A stretch of DNA of 64,000 nt from Prescottella equi (GTDB taxonomy: Bacteria; Actinomycetota; Actinomycetes; Mycobacteriales; Mycobacteriaceae): contig NZ_LWTX01000007.1 of NCBI RefSeq assembly GCF_002094305.1, positions 62,001 to 126,000 of the forward strand, written 5' to 3'. The translations under genes were made by a program, and so were the position numbers. The notes under the pieces were generated by a model. The model was given only the letters and a program-made list of their open reading frames with translations, did not search any database and was not told the DNA's origin. Below, piece after piece: positions 26,809-38,019 of the stretch; position 1 is the first letter of the stretch; the number at the start of each line of letters is the position of its first letter.

Positions 26809-26904
26809 ACAGGTCAGGTTAGTCGCTCGGGCACCATCCGGACCATCTGCAACACTCGCCACACCCGTCGAACCGCCCTGACATGCGCCCCTGCCTCCCG
26901 GGCG

Positions 26905-27528
26905 TCACAAACTGCGGTCGAGTCCGGTGACGGCGGCCACGTCCTCGGCCGAGCCTACGAACTCCACCCGCACCTGATCACGACCGAATGCGTGCAGCAG
27001 CAGTTCGGCCGGCTCGCCGCGCAGCGTGACCGTCCGGTCGCCGGCCTTCCGGACGCCGACGCGGTCGCCGCCCGGCCGCTCGAGGACGACGCCGACCGGC
27101 GAGTGTCGGTAACTGCGGCGGCCGATTCCCGTCGTGAGCTTCCACAGTTTGTCCTGCATTCCGGCGGGCAACGTGCGGACCGACCAGTCGTCGTGCGCTC
27201 GGCGGACGTCCTCGTGATGGACGAACATCTCCGCGAGGTTGGCCTGCTCGTCGACCCAGTGGAACGGCGACCAGATCGGCGGACCGGACTCCACGTCGCC
27301 GAGAAGCGCGTTCCACTCCCGGGCCGCGATGCTCCGCTGAACGCGCTCGGTGTAGCCCTCGAGTGCCGAGACCATGATTCCCGGCGCCGCGTCGAGTCGG
27401 CGCTCGCGCAGCACGAGATGCGCGGCGAGGTCGCGGGCGGTCCAGTCACCGCACAGAGTGGGGGCGTCGGGGCCGACGGCGCGCATCGACTCGACGAGGG
27501 CGTGGCGTTCGTCACGGGCGTAGGGCAC
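26905..27528 (-). CDS. TIGR03085 family protein (DinB/mycothiol-transferase-like)
   Basis: 207-residue actinobacterial protein of the TIGR03085 family, related to the mycothiol-dependent maleylpyruvate isomerase fold. It contains TLCGDWTARDLAAHLVLRERR at the N-terminus and FVHHEDVRRAHDDW in the middle. The His residues of these segments are those that bind metal in DinB-like enzymes. The GTG at 27528 gives MPYARDERHALVESMR. No partner gene indicates its substrate. Confidence 0.83.
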   Translation of the reverse strand: MPYARDERHALVESMRAVGPDAPTLCGDWTARDLAAHLVLRERRLDAAPGIMVSALEGYTERVQRSIAAREWNALLGDVESGPPIWSPFHWVDEQANLAEMFVHHEDVRRAHDDWSVRTLPAGMQDKLWKLTTGIGRRSYRHSPVGVVLERPGGDRVGVRKAGDRTVTLRGEPAELLLHAFGRDQVRVEFVGSAEDVAAVTGLDRSL

Positions 27529-27635
27529 ATCTCACCGTAACCGGATCGCCACCCGAACGCGCGAGGTTGTCGGTCCCGGCCTCTAGCGTGGAAGGTGAGC
27601 ACACTCTCGGCGACGCAGACTGTGAGGAGCGACGA

Positions 27636-28067
27636 ATGTCCAAGACCACCATGTCCGCTCACGAACGCGAGGAGTTCCTCGCCGATCTCCACGTCGGGGT
27701 GATCGCCGCCGACCGTGACGGCCGGGCACCGCTGGCGGTACCCATCTGGTATCACTACGCGCCCGGCGGCGACGTCGTGGTGTGGACCGAGCGCGGGACG
27801 GTGAAGGAGAAACTCATTCGCGCGAGCGGGCGGTTCAGCCTGTGCGCGCAGCAGGAAGACCCGCCCTATCGGTACGTGAGCGTCGAGGGCCCGGCGACGT
27901 TCCAGGACGAGGTCACCCCGGACGACATTCGGCCACTCGTGCGCCGCTACCTTCCGGAGGAGGAGGCCGAGAAGTTCATCGCGGACTCGTTCAACGATCG
28001 CGCAGTCGTGATCCGGATGCGCCCCCAGCGGTGGTACACCGTCGACTACGGCAAACTCGAGGCTTGA
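27636..28067 (+). CDS. Pyridoxamine 5'-phosphate oxidase-like (FMN/F420 split-barrel) protein
   Basis: 143-residue split-barrel protein. It reads FLADLHVGVIAADRDGRAPLAVPIWYHY, then VVWTERGTVKEKLIRASGRFSLCAQ, typical of PNPOx-like/F420-binding families. The ATG at 27636 follows GAGGAG at good spacing. It is divergent from the TIGR03085 gene and converges with a DUF1992 gene 4 bases away. Cofactor and substrate are not evident. Confidence 0.85.
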   Translation: MSKTTMSAHEREEFLADLHVGVIAADRDGRAPLAVPIWYHYAPGGDVVVWTERGTVKEKLIRASGRFSLCAQQEDPPYRYVSVEGPATFQDEVTPDDIRPLVRRYLPEEEAEKFIADSFNDRAVVIRMRPQRWYTVDYGKLEA

Positions 28068-28071
28068 TGCC

Positions 28072-28659
28072 TCAGCCGCGATCCGCTTTCCGGCGACGCC
28101 CGAACGGCCACAGTCGGCGGATCGTTATCCGTCGCGGCCGATCGACACGCACCTGTCCCCGACGGACCTCCGCGTAGCCGGCCGCGGCGAGCGCAGCGCT
28201 CGCCTGCGCGCGCCGAATCCGACGTTGCTCCTCGTCGATCCTTTCCACCTCGACGGGAGGCGCCGTGGACCGCTCGATGCGCCAGCGCTCGACGACCTCG
28301 TCGGCGTCCACACGCCGAATCGGGACCTGCGGCCCCGACGGGTTGCGCAGCCACGCCGCGATCCGACGGTTCAGCCCGGCGACCTCGTCGCGCACCTCAC
28401 GCTCGGTGCGGGCGCCGCGCACCACGTCGCCCAGCCGTTCGATGTCCTTGCGCAGCCGCAGAGGTTCGGGCAGCAGGTCGTCGGCAGACAGCCCTTCGCG
28501 ATCGAGGTATCCCCGCACCCACCAGTCGTCGCCGTCGCGAGCGGGGATGGGCTTGCCCGCGCCCTCGAGGTTCTCGAACTCGCCGCGCTCGTAGGCGCCG
28601 CGAATCTGGGTCTCGACCCACGATTCGAAGGTCGCGCGCAGCGGCTTCCGCTCGACCAT
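28072..28659 (-). CDS. DUF1992 (DnaJ-homologue C28 domain) protein
   Basis: 195-residue protein with the DUF1992 domain in the first 75 residues: ESWVETQIRGAYERGEFENL, then EGAGKPIPARDGDDWWVRGYLDREGL. The rest is Arg-rich and ends in a basic tail, suggesting nucleic-acid or membrane contact. The function of this family in bacteria is unknown. The start ATG at 28659 is the first in frame and gives the domain intact. Confidence 0.85.
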   Translation of the reverse strand: MVERKPLRATFESWVETQIRGAYERGEFENLEGAGKPIPARDGDDWWVRGYLDREGLSADDLLPEPLRLRKDIERLGDVVRGARTEREVRDEVAGLNRRIAAWLRNPSGPQVPIRRVDADEVVERWRIERSTAPPVEVERIDEEQRRIRRAQASAALAAAGYAEVRRGQVRVDRPRRITIRRLWPFGRRRKADRG

Positions 28660-28706
28660 GACGAGGCGACCTCCTCACCCGCCGCGCGCGACCACGTCGA
28701 ATCGGG

Positions 28707-31597
<2,891 letters not shown>

Positions 31598-32350
31598 TCA
31601 GACGACCGCTGCGAACTCGCTCGTCGCCACCTCGGAACCGTCGGGCAATGTGAGGATTTCGAAGTCGCCGAACACATTCGGCGCCGCCACCTGCAGTTGC
31701 CGCAGGCACTCGATCGCGACGTGCCGGATCTCGACGTCGGCGTGCTCGGTGGCCCGCATCTCGACGAAATGTCGCCAGGCCCGGTAGTTGCCGGTGACCA
31801 CCACGCGGGTCTCGGTGGCATTCGGAAGCACCGAACGCGCCGCCTGCCGCGCCTGCTTGTTGCGGACGGGACCGTTGGGCTCGTCGGCGAGCTTCTCCTC
31901 GAGCGCTTCGAGCAGTTCGGCATACGCGCCGCGGCTGGCCTCGGTCGCCTTCGCGAACAGAGCCTCGAGCCGGGCGTCGCCGGCGATCGCGGGCGGAATC
32001 ACGACGTTGGCGTCGTTCTCGCGAACGAAGCGCTGCGACAGCTGCGAATAGGAGAAGTGCCGGTGCCGGATCAGCTCGTGCGTGCACGATCGGGAGATGC
32101 CGCTGATATAGAAGCTGACGCTGCCGTGTTCGAGGACGGACAGGTGGCCGACCTCGAGCAGGTGGCGCAGATACCCGGCATTGGTCGCGGTGCGCGGGTT
32201 CGGCTTGGACCAACTCTGGTAGCACGCCCGCCCCGCGAACTCCGCGAGTGCCTCACCGCCGTGGGCGTCGGTTTCCCACGGGATGTCCGAGGGCGGGAAG
32301 AACTCCGTCTTCGCGACGAGTTGAACCTTCAGGGGCACCGCGTTGGGCAC
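31598..32350 (-). CDS. thyX: Flavin-dependent thymidylate synthase ThyX
   Basis: 250-residue enzyme making dTMP from dUMP with FAD and methylenetetrahydrofolate. The ThyX motif RHR-x7-S is present in [16 protein letters not shown] at about 94-109. The dUMP-site region [21 protein letters not shown] is at about 190-210. The GTG at 32350 gives [17 protein letters not shown]. It is followed by dapA 66 bases on, on the same strand, as in M. tuberculosis. Confidence 0.96.
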   Translation of the reverse strand: MPNAVPLKVQLVAKTEFFPPSDIPWETDAHGGEALAEFAGRACYQSWSKPNPRTATNAGYLRHLLEVGHLSVLEHGSVSFYISGISRSCTHELIRHRHFSYSQLSQRFVRENDANVVIPPAIAGDARLEALFAKATEASRGAYAELLEALEEKLADEPNGPVRNKQARQAARSVLPNATETRVVVTGNYRAWRHFVEMRATEHADVEIRHVAIECLRQLQVAAPNVFGDFEILTLPDGSEVATSEFAAVV

Positions 32351-32529
32351 TGCACATCCTCCGGGGATCGTCCTTCACCTTTGCCCGACCCTATGCCGTG
32401 CACGTCGCGAGCGGCGCGGCGACACAACACCCGACCCCCGCACCCGCAATCTGGGACGATGTTCCTCGGGCCGCCGGGACTGGGACGAGCCCCACCCCGC
32501 GGTCCACAACTTCGGCGAGGGGAATTCGC

Positions 32530-33324
32530 ATGCTGATCGACCTGTCCGATCGCACGGCTCTGGTCACCGGTTCCACCCAGGGCATCGGCTATGCCATCGC
32601 GACCGGTCTCGCCCGCGCGGGTGCGCGCGTCGTCCTCAACGGCCGCAGTGAGGAACGAGTCGATGCAGCGGTCCGCACGGCGCGCGCGGAGTCCGGTAGC
32701 GAAGCCGTCGTCGGAGCGGTGGGCGACCTGGCGACCGCGGACGGCGCCGCCGCAGTCGTCGATGCCGAGCCCGCCGTCGACATCCTCGTCAACAACCTCG
32801 GCATCTTCGGGTCCGCTGCCCCGTTGGAGATCGACGACGAGGAGTGGCGCCGCTACTTCGAGGTCAACGTGCTCTCCGCCGTCCGGCTCATCCGCGCCTA
32901 CCTGCCCGGGATGACGGACCGCGGCTGGGGACGGGTCCTCAACCTCGCCAGCGATTCGGCGGTGGCCGTTCCCGCCGAGATGATCCACTACGGCATGACG
33001 AAGACCTCTCTGCTCGCGGTGAGCCGTGGATTCGCCAAGGCCGCCGCCGGCAGCGGTGTCACGGTCAACTCCGTCATCGCCGGACCGACGCACACCGGCG
33101 GAGTCGAACAGTTCGTGCGCGAACTCGTGGGCGACGAGTTGCCCTGGGACGAGGCCCAGCACCGGTTCATGGTCGAGTACCGGCCCCAGTCGCTGCTGCA
33201 GCGTCTGATCGAACCCGAGGAGATCGCCAACATGGTGGTCTATCTCGCCTCGCCCTTCGCGTCCGCCACGACCGGCGGCGCCGTGCGCGTCGACGGCGGT
33301 TACGTCGACTCGATCCTGCCCTGA
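32530..33324 (+). CDS. Short-chain dehydrogenase/reductase
   Basis: 264-residue classical SDR with NAD(P)-binding TGSTQGIGYAIA at about 14-25 and NNLGIFG at about 87-93. The catalytic Ser-Tyr-Lys residues are in LASDSAVAV, MIHYGMTKT. The ATG at 32530 has no strong ribosome site, but the Rossmann start follows directly. Its end is 17 bases before the first palindrome of the regulator array. Substrate unknown; Rv2750 is an SDR near the same position in M. tuberculosis. Confidence 0.9.
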   Translation: MLIDLSDRTALVTGSTQGIGYAIATGLARAGARVVLNGRSEERVDAAVRTARAESGSEAVVGAVGDLATADGAAAVVDAEPAVDILVNNLGIFGSAAPLEIDDEEWRRYFEVNVLSAVRLIRAYLPGMTDRGWGRVLNLASDSAVAVPAEMIHYGMTKTSLLAVSRGFAKAAAGSGVTVNSVIAGPTHTGGVEQFVRELVGDELPWDEAQHRFMVEYRPQSLLQRLIEPEEIANMVVYLASPFASATTGGAVRVDGGYVDSILP

Positions 33325-33341
33325 GCCACCCCGAAACCTCG

Positions 33342-33393
33342 TGACGTCAGGTCGGCCTTGAAATGACGTCACACTGGCGTCATGCTGACGTCA
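33342..33393. promoter_or_regulatory. Phased palindrome operator array over the RHH gene promoter
   Basis: TGACGTCA occurs at 33342-33349, 33364-33371 and 33386-33393, with a one-mismatch copy TGGCGTCA at 33375-33382. The last three are exactly 11 bp apart and the first is 22 bp upstream. The array overlaps a promoter: -35 TTGAAA at 33358-33363, a 17-base spacer, -10-like CATGCT at 33381-33386, and the ATG six bases later. Such phasing puts the sites on one face of the helix. Confidence 0.8.
33358..33393 (+). promoter_or_regulatory. Probable leaderless promoter of the RHH gene
   Basis: TTGAAA, 17 bases, CATGCT, then GACGTC and the ATG at 33393. No Shine-Dalgarno precedes the ATG, so the transcript probably begins at the start codon. 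The second to fourth palindromes lie within or just after this promoter. Confidence 0.55.
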
Positions 33394-33893
33394 TGGATCT
33401 CACCGAGTACACGGCCCGCCTGCGCGACGACCTCACCGCCGCCGCTGCACTCGGGGACGAACAGACACAGAAGATTGCCTCGGCACTCGCGGCGGCGGTG
33501 GAACGTTCGGCGCAGCTGATGCTGGTGTCCGCGCTGTCCGACCTCGCCCGGGAGGCATCGGAGGAAATGGGCGACCGGACACTCCACGTGCGTTTCGACG
33601 GCACCGAGGCCACCGTCGAGTCGGCCCGTCGTCGGCCCGGCCATTCCACCGGAACCTCCGAACGCTCGGGCGACGACCGGGACCCCCGGGACTCTTCGGA
33701 TGCGTACCGCACGCTCGAGGACGTCACCGGCGACATCAGTCGCGTCACCCTGCGCCTGGTCGATCAGATCAAGTCGCGCGCCGAGGAGGCCGCCCTGCAG
33801 GACGGAATGTCGCTCAATTCCTGGGTGTCCCAGGCCGTTCAGGGAGCGCTGCGCGATCAGATGCGCCGGAGCCGCTCCGACGGCGATCGGTGA
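33393..33893 (+). CDS. Ribbon-helix-helix (Arc/HicB-type) DNA-binding protein
   Basis: 166-residue protein. The C-terminal part reads VTLRLVDQIKSRAEEAALQDGMSLNSWVSQAVQGALRDQ (about 122-160), a typical ribbon-helix-helix sequence of the HicB-antitoxin or Arc type. The N-terminal half is helical and acidic, with a disordered middle (about 80-108, Arg/Ser/Asp-rich). No HicA or other toxin gene is adjacent. The phased TGACGTCA array over its promoter suggests autorepression by cooperative binding, as MetJ does on AGACGTCT boxes. The target set beyond itself is unknown. Confidence 0.82.
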   Translation: MDLTEYTARLRDDLTAAAALGDEQTQKIASALAAAVERSAQLMLVSALSDLAREASEEMGDRTLHVRFDGTEATVESARRRPGHSTGTSERSGDDRDPRDSSDAYRTLEDVTGDISRVTLRLVDQIKSRAEEAALQDGMSLNSWVSQAVQGALRDQMRRSRSDGDR

Positions 33894-33997
33894 CGACAGC
33901 ACCTCTCTTCGACGCCACCTGCCGGAATCGCGGCGCCGGTAATGGTCTAATTGCGTCTCGTCGTTCACTGTTTTCACAGCGTTGAGGAGTGGAGAGC

Positions 33998-34432
33998 ATG
34001 GCTGTTTCCGGGGCAAAGGAATTCCAGGTCGAGGCCGCGCCGGCCGATGTGATGGCAGCGATCGCCGCCGTCGACCGTCTGCCCGAATGGTCGTCCGCTC
34101 ACAAGAAGGTCATCGTCGAGAGCACGCATGCGGACGGGCGGCCCTGCCGCGTCCGGATGACCGTGTCCATCATGGGCATCAACGACGAGCAGGTCGTCGA
34201 CTACTCGTGGGACGGCGACACCGGCATGTCCTGGACCCTGGTCGAGAGCACGCAGCAGAACAGCCAGGACGGTTCCTACACGCTCACCCCGAAGGGCGAC
34301 GGCACACTCGTGAAGTTCGCGCTCACCGTCGATCCCAAGATCCCGTTGCCGGGGTTCCTGCTGAAGAAGGCCCAGAAGATGGCCCTCGAGACAGCGAGCC
34401 AGGGCCTCACCAAGTTCGTCGACGGCAAGTAG
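33998..34432 (+). CDS. SRPBCC family protein (polyketide cyclase/START-like)
   Basis: 144-residue helix-grip protein with a hydrophobic ligand pocket. It begins MAVSGAKEFQVEAAPADVMAAIAAVDRLPEWSSAHKK, typical of the mycobacterial polyketide-cyclase/dehydrase group. The ATG at 33998 is chosen with GAGGAG upstream; a GTG at 33989 is also in frame. It is 104 bases downstream of the RHH gene and may share its transcript. The ligand, probably a lipid or polyketide, is not known. Confidence 0.87.
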   Translation: MAVSGAKEFQVEAAPADVMAAIAAVDRLPEWSSAHKKVIVESTHADGRPCRVRMTVSIMGINDEQVVDYSWDGDTGMSWTLVESTQQNSQDGSYTLTPKGDGTLVKFALTVDPKIPLPGFLLKKAQKMALETASQGLTKFVDGK

Positions 34433-34443
34433 GACCGACCCCC

Positions 34444-35100
34444 GTGCGGGCTACCCTCCGGGTCGCGGCGGCAAGCGCGTTCGTTCTCGTCGCCGCCGGC
34501 TGCGGCCACACCGTCGAAGGTGCCGCGGTCGCGAATCCGTTCGCGCCGACGGCCGACAATCCCGATCCGTCGCTCGGGATAGAGGGCATCACGGTCGTCG
34601 AGTACCCGGTGGGGCTGCATGTCGGGGCGGATCAGCGGGTGGCTTACGACCGCACTCCCCCGTTCGGCGGCCCGCACGACGCGGTGTGGGCGGCGTGCAC
34701 GGGCACGGTGTACGACCGGCCGATCCGCAGCGAGAACGCCGTGCATTCACTCGAGCACGGCGCGGTGTGGATCACCTACGACCCGGCGCTGGTCACCGGA
34801 GCTGCACTCGACCAGCTGGTCGATCGCGTCGACGGCCGCCCGTATCTGATGATGTCGCCGTATCCCGGTCTGTCCGTTCCGGTCTCGCTCCAGTCCTGGG
34901 GACACCAGCTGGTGGTCGACGGGCCGACCGATGCGCGGATCGATCACTTCGTGGACGCGCTCCGCTTGAACCGCAACACGTTTCCCGAGCCGGGCGCGAC
35001 CTGCGCCACGCTGCCGGACGTCTTCGACGTAGACGATCCCCCGCCGTTCCAGGCGGGTCCGCCGGACCGGTCGGATCCGAACACCGTCCCGATGAACTGA
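34444..35100 (+). CDS. DUF3105 lipoprotein
   Basis: 218-residue secreted lipoprotein. The GTG at 34444 opens a signal sequence MRATLRVAAASAFVLVAAGC with the lipidated cysteine at residue 20. The mature domain contains the DUF3105 features YDRTPPFGGPHDAVWAACTGTVYD and ENAVHSLEHGAVWITYDP; the two His-rich segments resemble a metal or haem site. It follows the SRPBCC gene by 11 bases. The function of DUF3105 is not established. Confidence 0.88.
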   Translation: MRATLRVAAASAFVLVAAGCGHTVEGAAVANPFAPTADNPDPSLGIEGITVVEYPVGLHVGADQRVAYDRTPPFGGPHDAVWAACTGTVYDRPIRSENAVHSLEHGAVWITYDPALVTGAALDQLVDRVDGRPYLMMSPYPGLSVPVSLQSWGHQLVVDGPTDARIDHFVDALRLNRNTFPEPGATCATLPDVFDVDDPPPFQAGPPDRSDPNTVPMN

Positions 35101-35102
35101 TC

Positions 35103-35579
35103 TCAGAGGTCGCCGGCCACGGTGACCGCGACGGTGGCACCGAGTTCGTAGCAGCTCTCGCGCACGGCCGCGTCGATCGGACCGGTGATCTCGACGATCC
35201 CGGCCGCCTGCACCAACTCCAGGCCGGTGACGATCTTCTGGACCGATTTCACCGCGCCCGCGGTGTCGTTGTTGCCGTGCACCCACAGCCCGAACGGACG
35301 TCCGGCGACCGCGTCGAGGCACGGGTAGTAGACGGTGTCGAAGAAGTGCTTGAGCGCCCCCGACATGTAGCCGAAGTTCGCGGACGTCCCGAACACGTAG
35401 CCGTCGGCGGCGAGGACGTCGACGGCCGTCGCGTGCAGCGCCGGGACGGACCGGACCGTCACACCGGTGATCTCGGGGTCGTGGGCGCCGGCCAGCACTG
35501 CCTCGAGCAGCTCCCGGGTCGCCGGGGAGGACGTGTGGTGCACGACCAGCAGTGTCTTGCCCGGGGACCCGTCAGCCAT
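35103..35579 (-). CDS. Flavodoxin-like NAD(P)H-dependent oxidoreductase
   Basis: 158-residue flavodoxin-fold protein. It begins KTLLVVHHTSSPATRELLEAV, the phosphate-binding loop, and has YVFGTSANFGYMSGALKHFFD, the FMN isoalloxazine region of WrbA/NQO-like proteins. It lies 3 bases after a small membrane protein gene that is coupled to dapB, giving a three-gene unit like Rv2771c-Rv2773c. Physiological partner unknown. Confidence 0.86.
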   Translation of the reverse strand: MADGSPGKTLLVVHHTSSPATRELLEAVLAGAHDPEITGVTVRSVPALHATAVDVLAADGYVFGTSANFGYMSGALKHFFDTVYYPCLDAVAGRPFGLWVHGNNDTAGAVKSVQKIVTGLELVQAAGIVEITGPIDAAVRESCYELGATVAVTVAGDL

Positions 35580-35582
35580 GGG

Positions 35583-36856
<1,274 letters not shown>

Positions 36857-36898
36857 CTACGATGCGGCGGTCCGCGGCCCGCATCCGACGCTCGACCG

Positions 36899-37771
36899 TC
36901 AGAGGCGAACGGCGGTGATGAACAGACTCGAACGCGACGGGTCCCCGTTCGGGCTCTCGAGCGGCCGGCCGAACCGTTCGGCGACGTCCGCCGAGCGCTC
37001 GGCCTCGACATCCCATCCGTGCTCGGTCAACCATGCCGCGGGATCGAACGGTCCGTCGTCGGGCCACAGCGATTCGATGTCGACACCGAACAGGTCGCGC
37101 GCACGCTGCGCCGACTCCTCCTGCATCATGGCGCGGACGTCGTCGATGTGCTCCACCTCGAATCGGCTCCCGGGCGCGGACAACTCGGTCACCGACCGGC
37201 AGAGCCGCTCCTTCGCGGCGTTGGGAAGGAACGGCAGCAATCCCTCCGCCAGCCACGCCGACGGCTGCGCGCGATCGAAACCCTTCTCCTGCAGTGCTTG
37301 CGGCCAGTCCTCACGCAGATCGACCGCCACCACCCGCCGGTCGGCGCGCACACGCGCATCCTCGGCGGCCAGGACGTCGTCCTTGAAGGACAGCACTTTC
37401 GGAGCGTCCAGTTCGTAGATCGTGGTGCCGTCCGGCCAGTCCAGACGGTAGGCGCGGACGTCCAGGCCCGCGGCGAGCAGGACCATCTGGCCGATGCCCG
37501 CCCGACCGGCCGCACCGAAGTAGTCGTCGAAGTAGCGCGAGCGCACCCCCATGTAGTCGGCCATCGACCGCCACGGCATTTCACGGCCGTCGGCATCCTC
37601 GAGCCGCGTCGGCATCGGGGCCGGTGGCGCCGCGGCTTCGACGAATGCCGCCGCGTACGGATCGGAGACGAGACCCCCGTCCCGATTCGTCTCCATCGCC
37701 CGGCCTGCCGCCACCCCCAGTGCCGTGATCCCGACACCGGTCACGATGTCCCACTCCGCCAGTTCGTCCAT
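36899..37771 (-). CDS. SAM-dependent methyltransferase (TIGR00027/leucine carboxyl methyltransferase type)
   Basis: 290-residue methyltransferase of the large actinobacterial TIGR00027 family (Rv2751-like). Typical stretches are ITALGVAAGRAMETNRDGGLVSDPYAAAFV at the N-terminus, RSRYFDDYFGAAG, QMVLLAAGLDVRAYRLDWP (SAM site) and SAWLAEGLLPFLP. The ATG at 37771 gives the family length. Substrate unknown. It is divergent from the sulfatase gene. Confidence 0.9.
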   Translation of the reverse strand: MDELAEWDIVTGVGITALGVAAGRAMETNRDGGLVSDPYAAAFVEAAAPPAPMPTRLEDADGREMPWRSMADYMGVRSRYFDDYFGAAGRAGIGQMVLLAAGLDVRAYRLDWPDGTTIYELDAPKVLSFKDDVLAAEDARVRADRRVVAVDLREDWPQALQEKGFDRAQPSAWLAEGLLPFLPNAAKERLCRSVTELSAPGSRFEVEHIDDVRAMMQEESAQRARDLFGVDIESLWPDDGPFDPAAWLTEHGWDVEAERSADVAERFGRPLESPNGDPSRSSLFITAVRL

Positions 37772-38019
37772 GTCCCGTCAGCCCCGTCCCTGCCGTCGCT
37801 GCGATCTCGGAATTCGATGCCGGACAGTCATTTCGGGCGCCGACGGCGGCACCGACCACGGATCGGACAGGCGCCCGATCCCACCGACCGACGCAATTTC
37901 GAGGCTACCCCCGTCCACGGAACCGAAGGCTGGGATTCCGCTGCGAAGCACGACGAGCGGACCGTACCGTCGAGGGAGGGGGCACCGACGGCACGTCGAT
38001 CGTCAGAAGGGTCGTCCCG

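Noticed and set aside
33393-33893. HicAB toxin-antitoxin system
   Set aside because: The RHH protein resembles HicB antitoxins, but neither neighbour is a toxin; the upstream gene is an SDR and the downstream one an SRPBCC protein.
37772-38019. Gene or RNA in the gap between methyltransferase and sulfatase
   Set aside because: No ORF with ribosome site, no strong hairpin and no tRNA-like sequence; most likely only the two divergent promoters.
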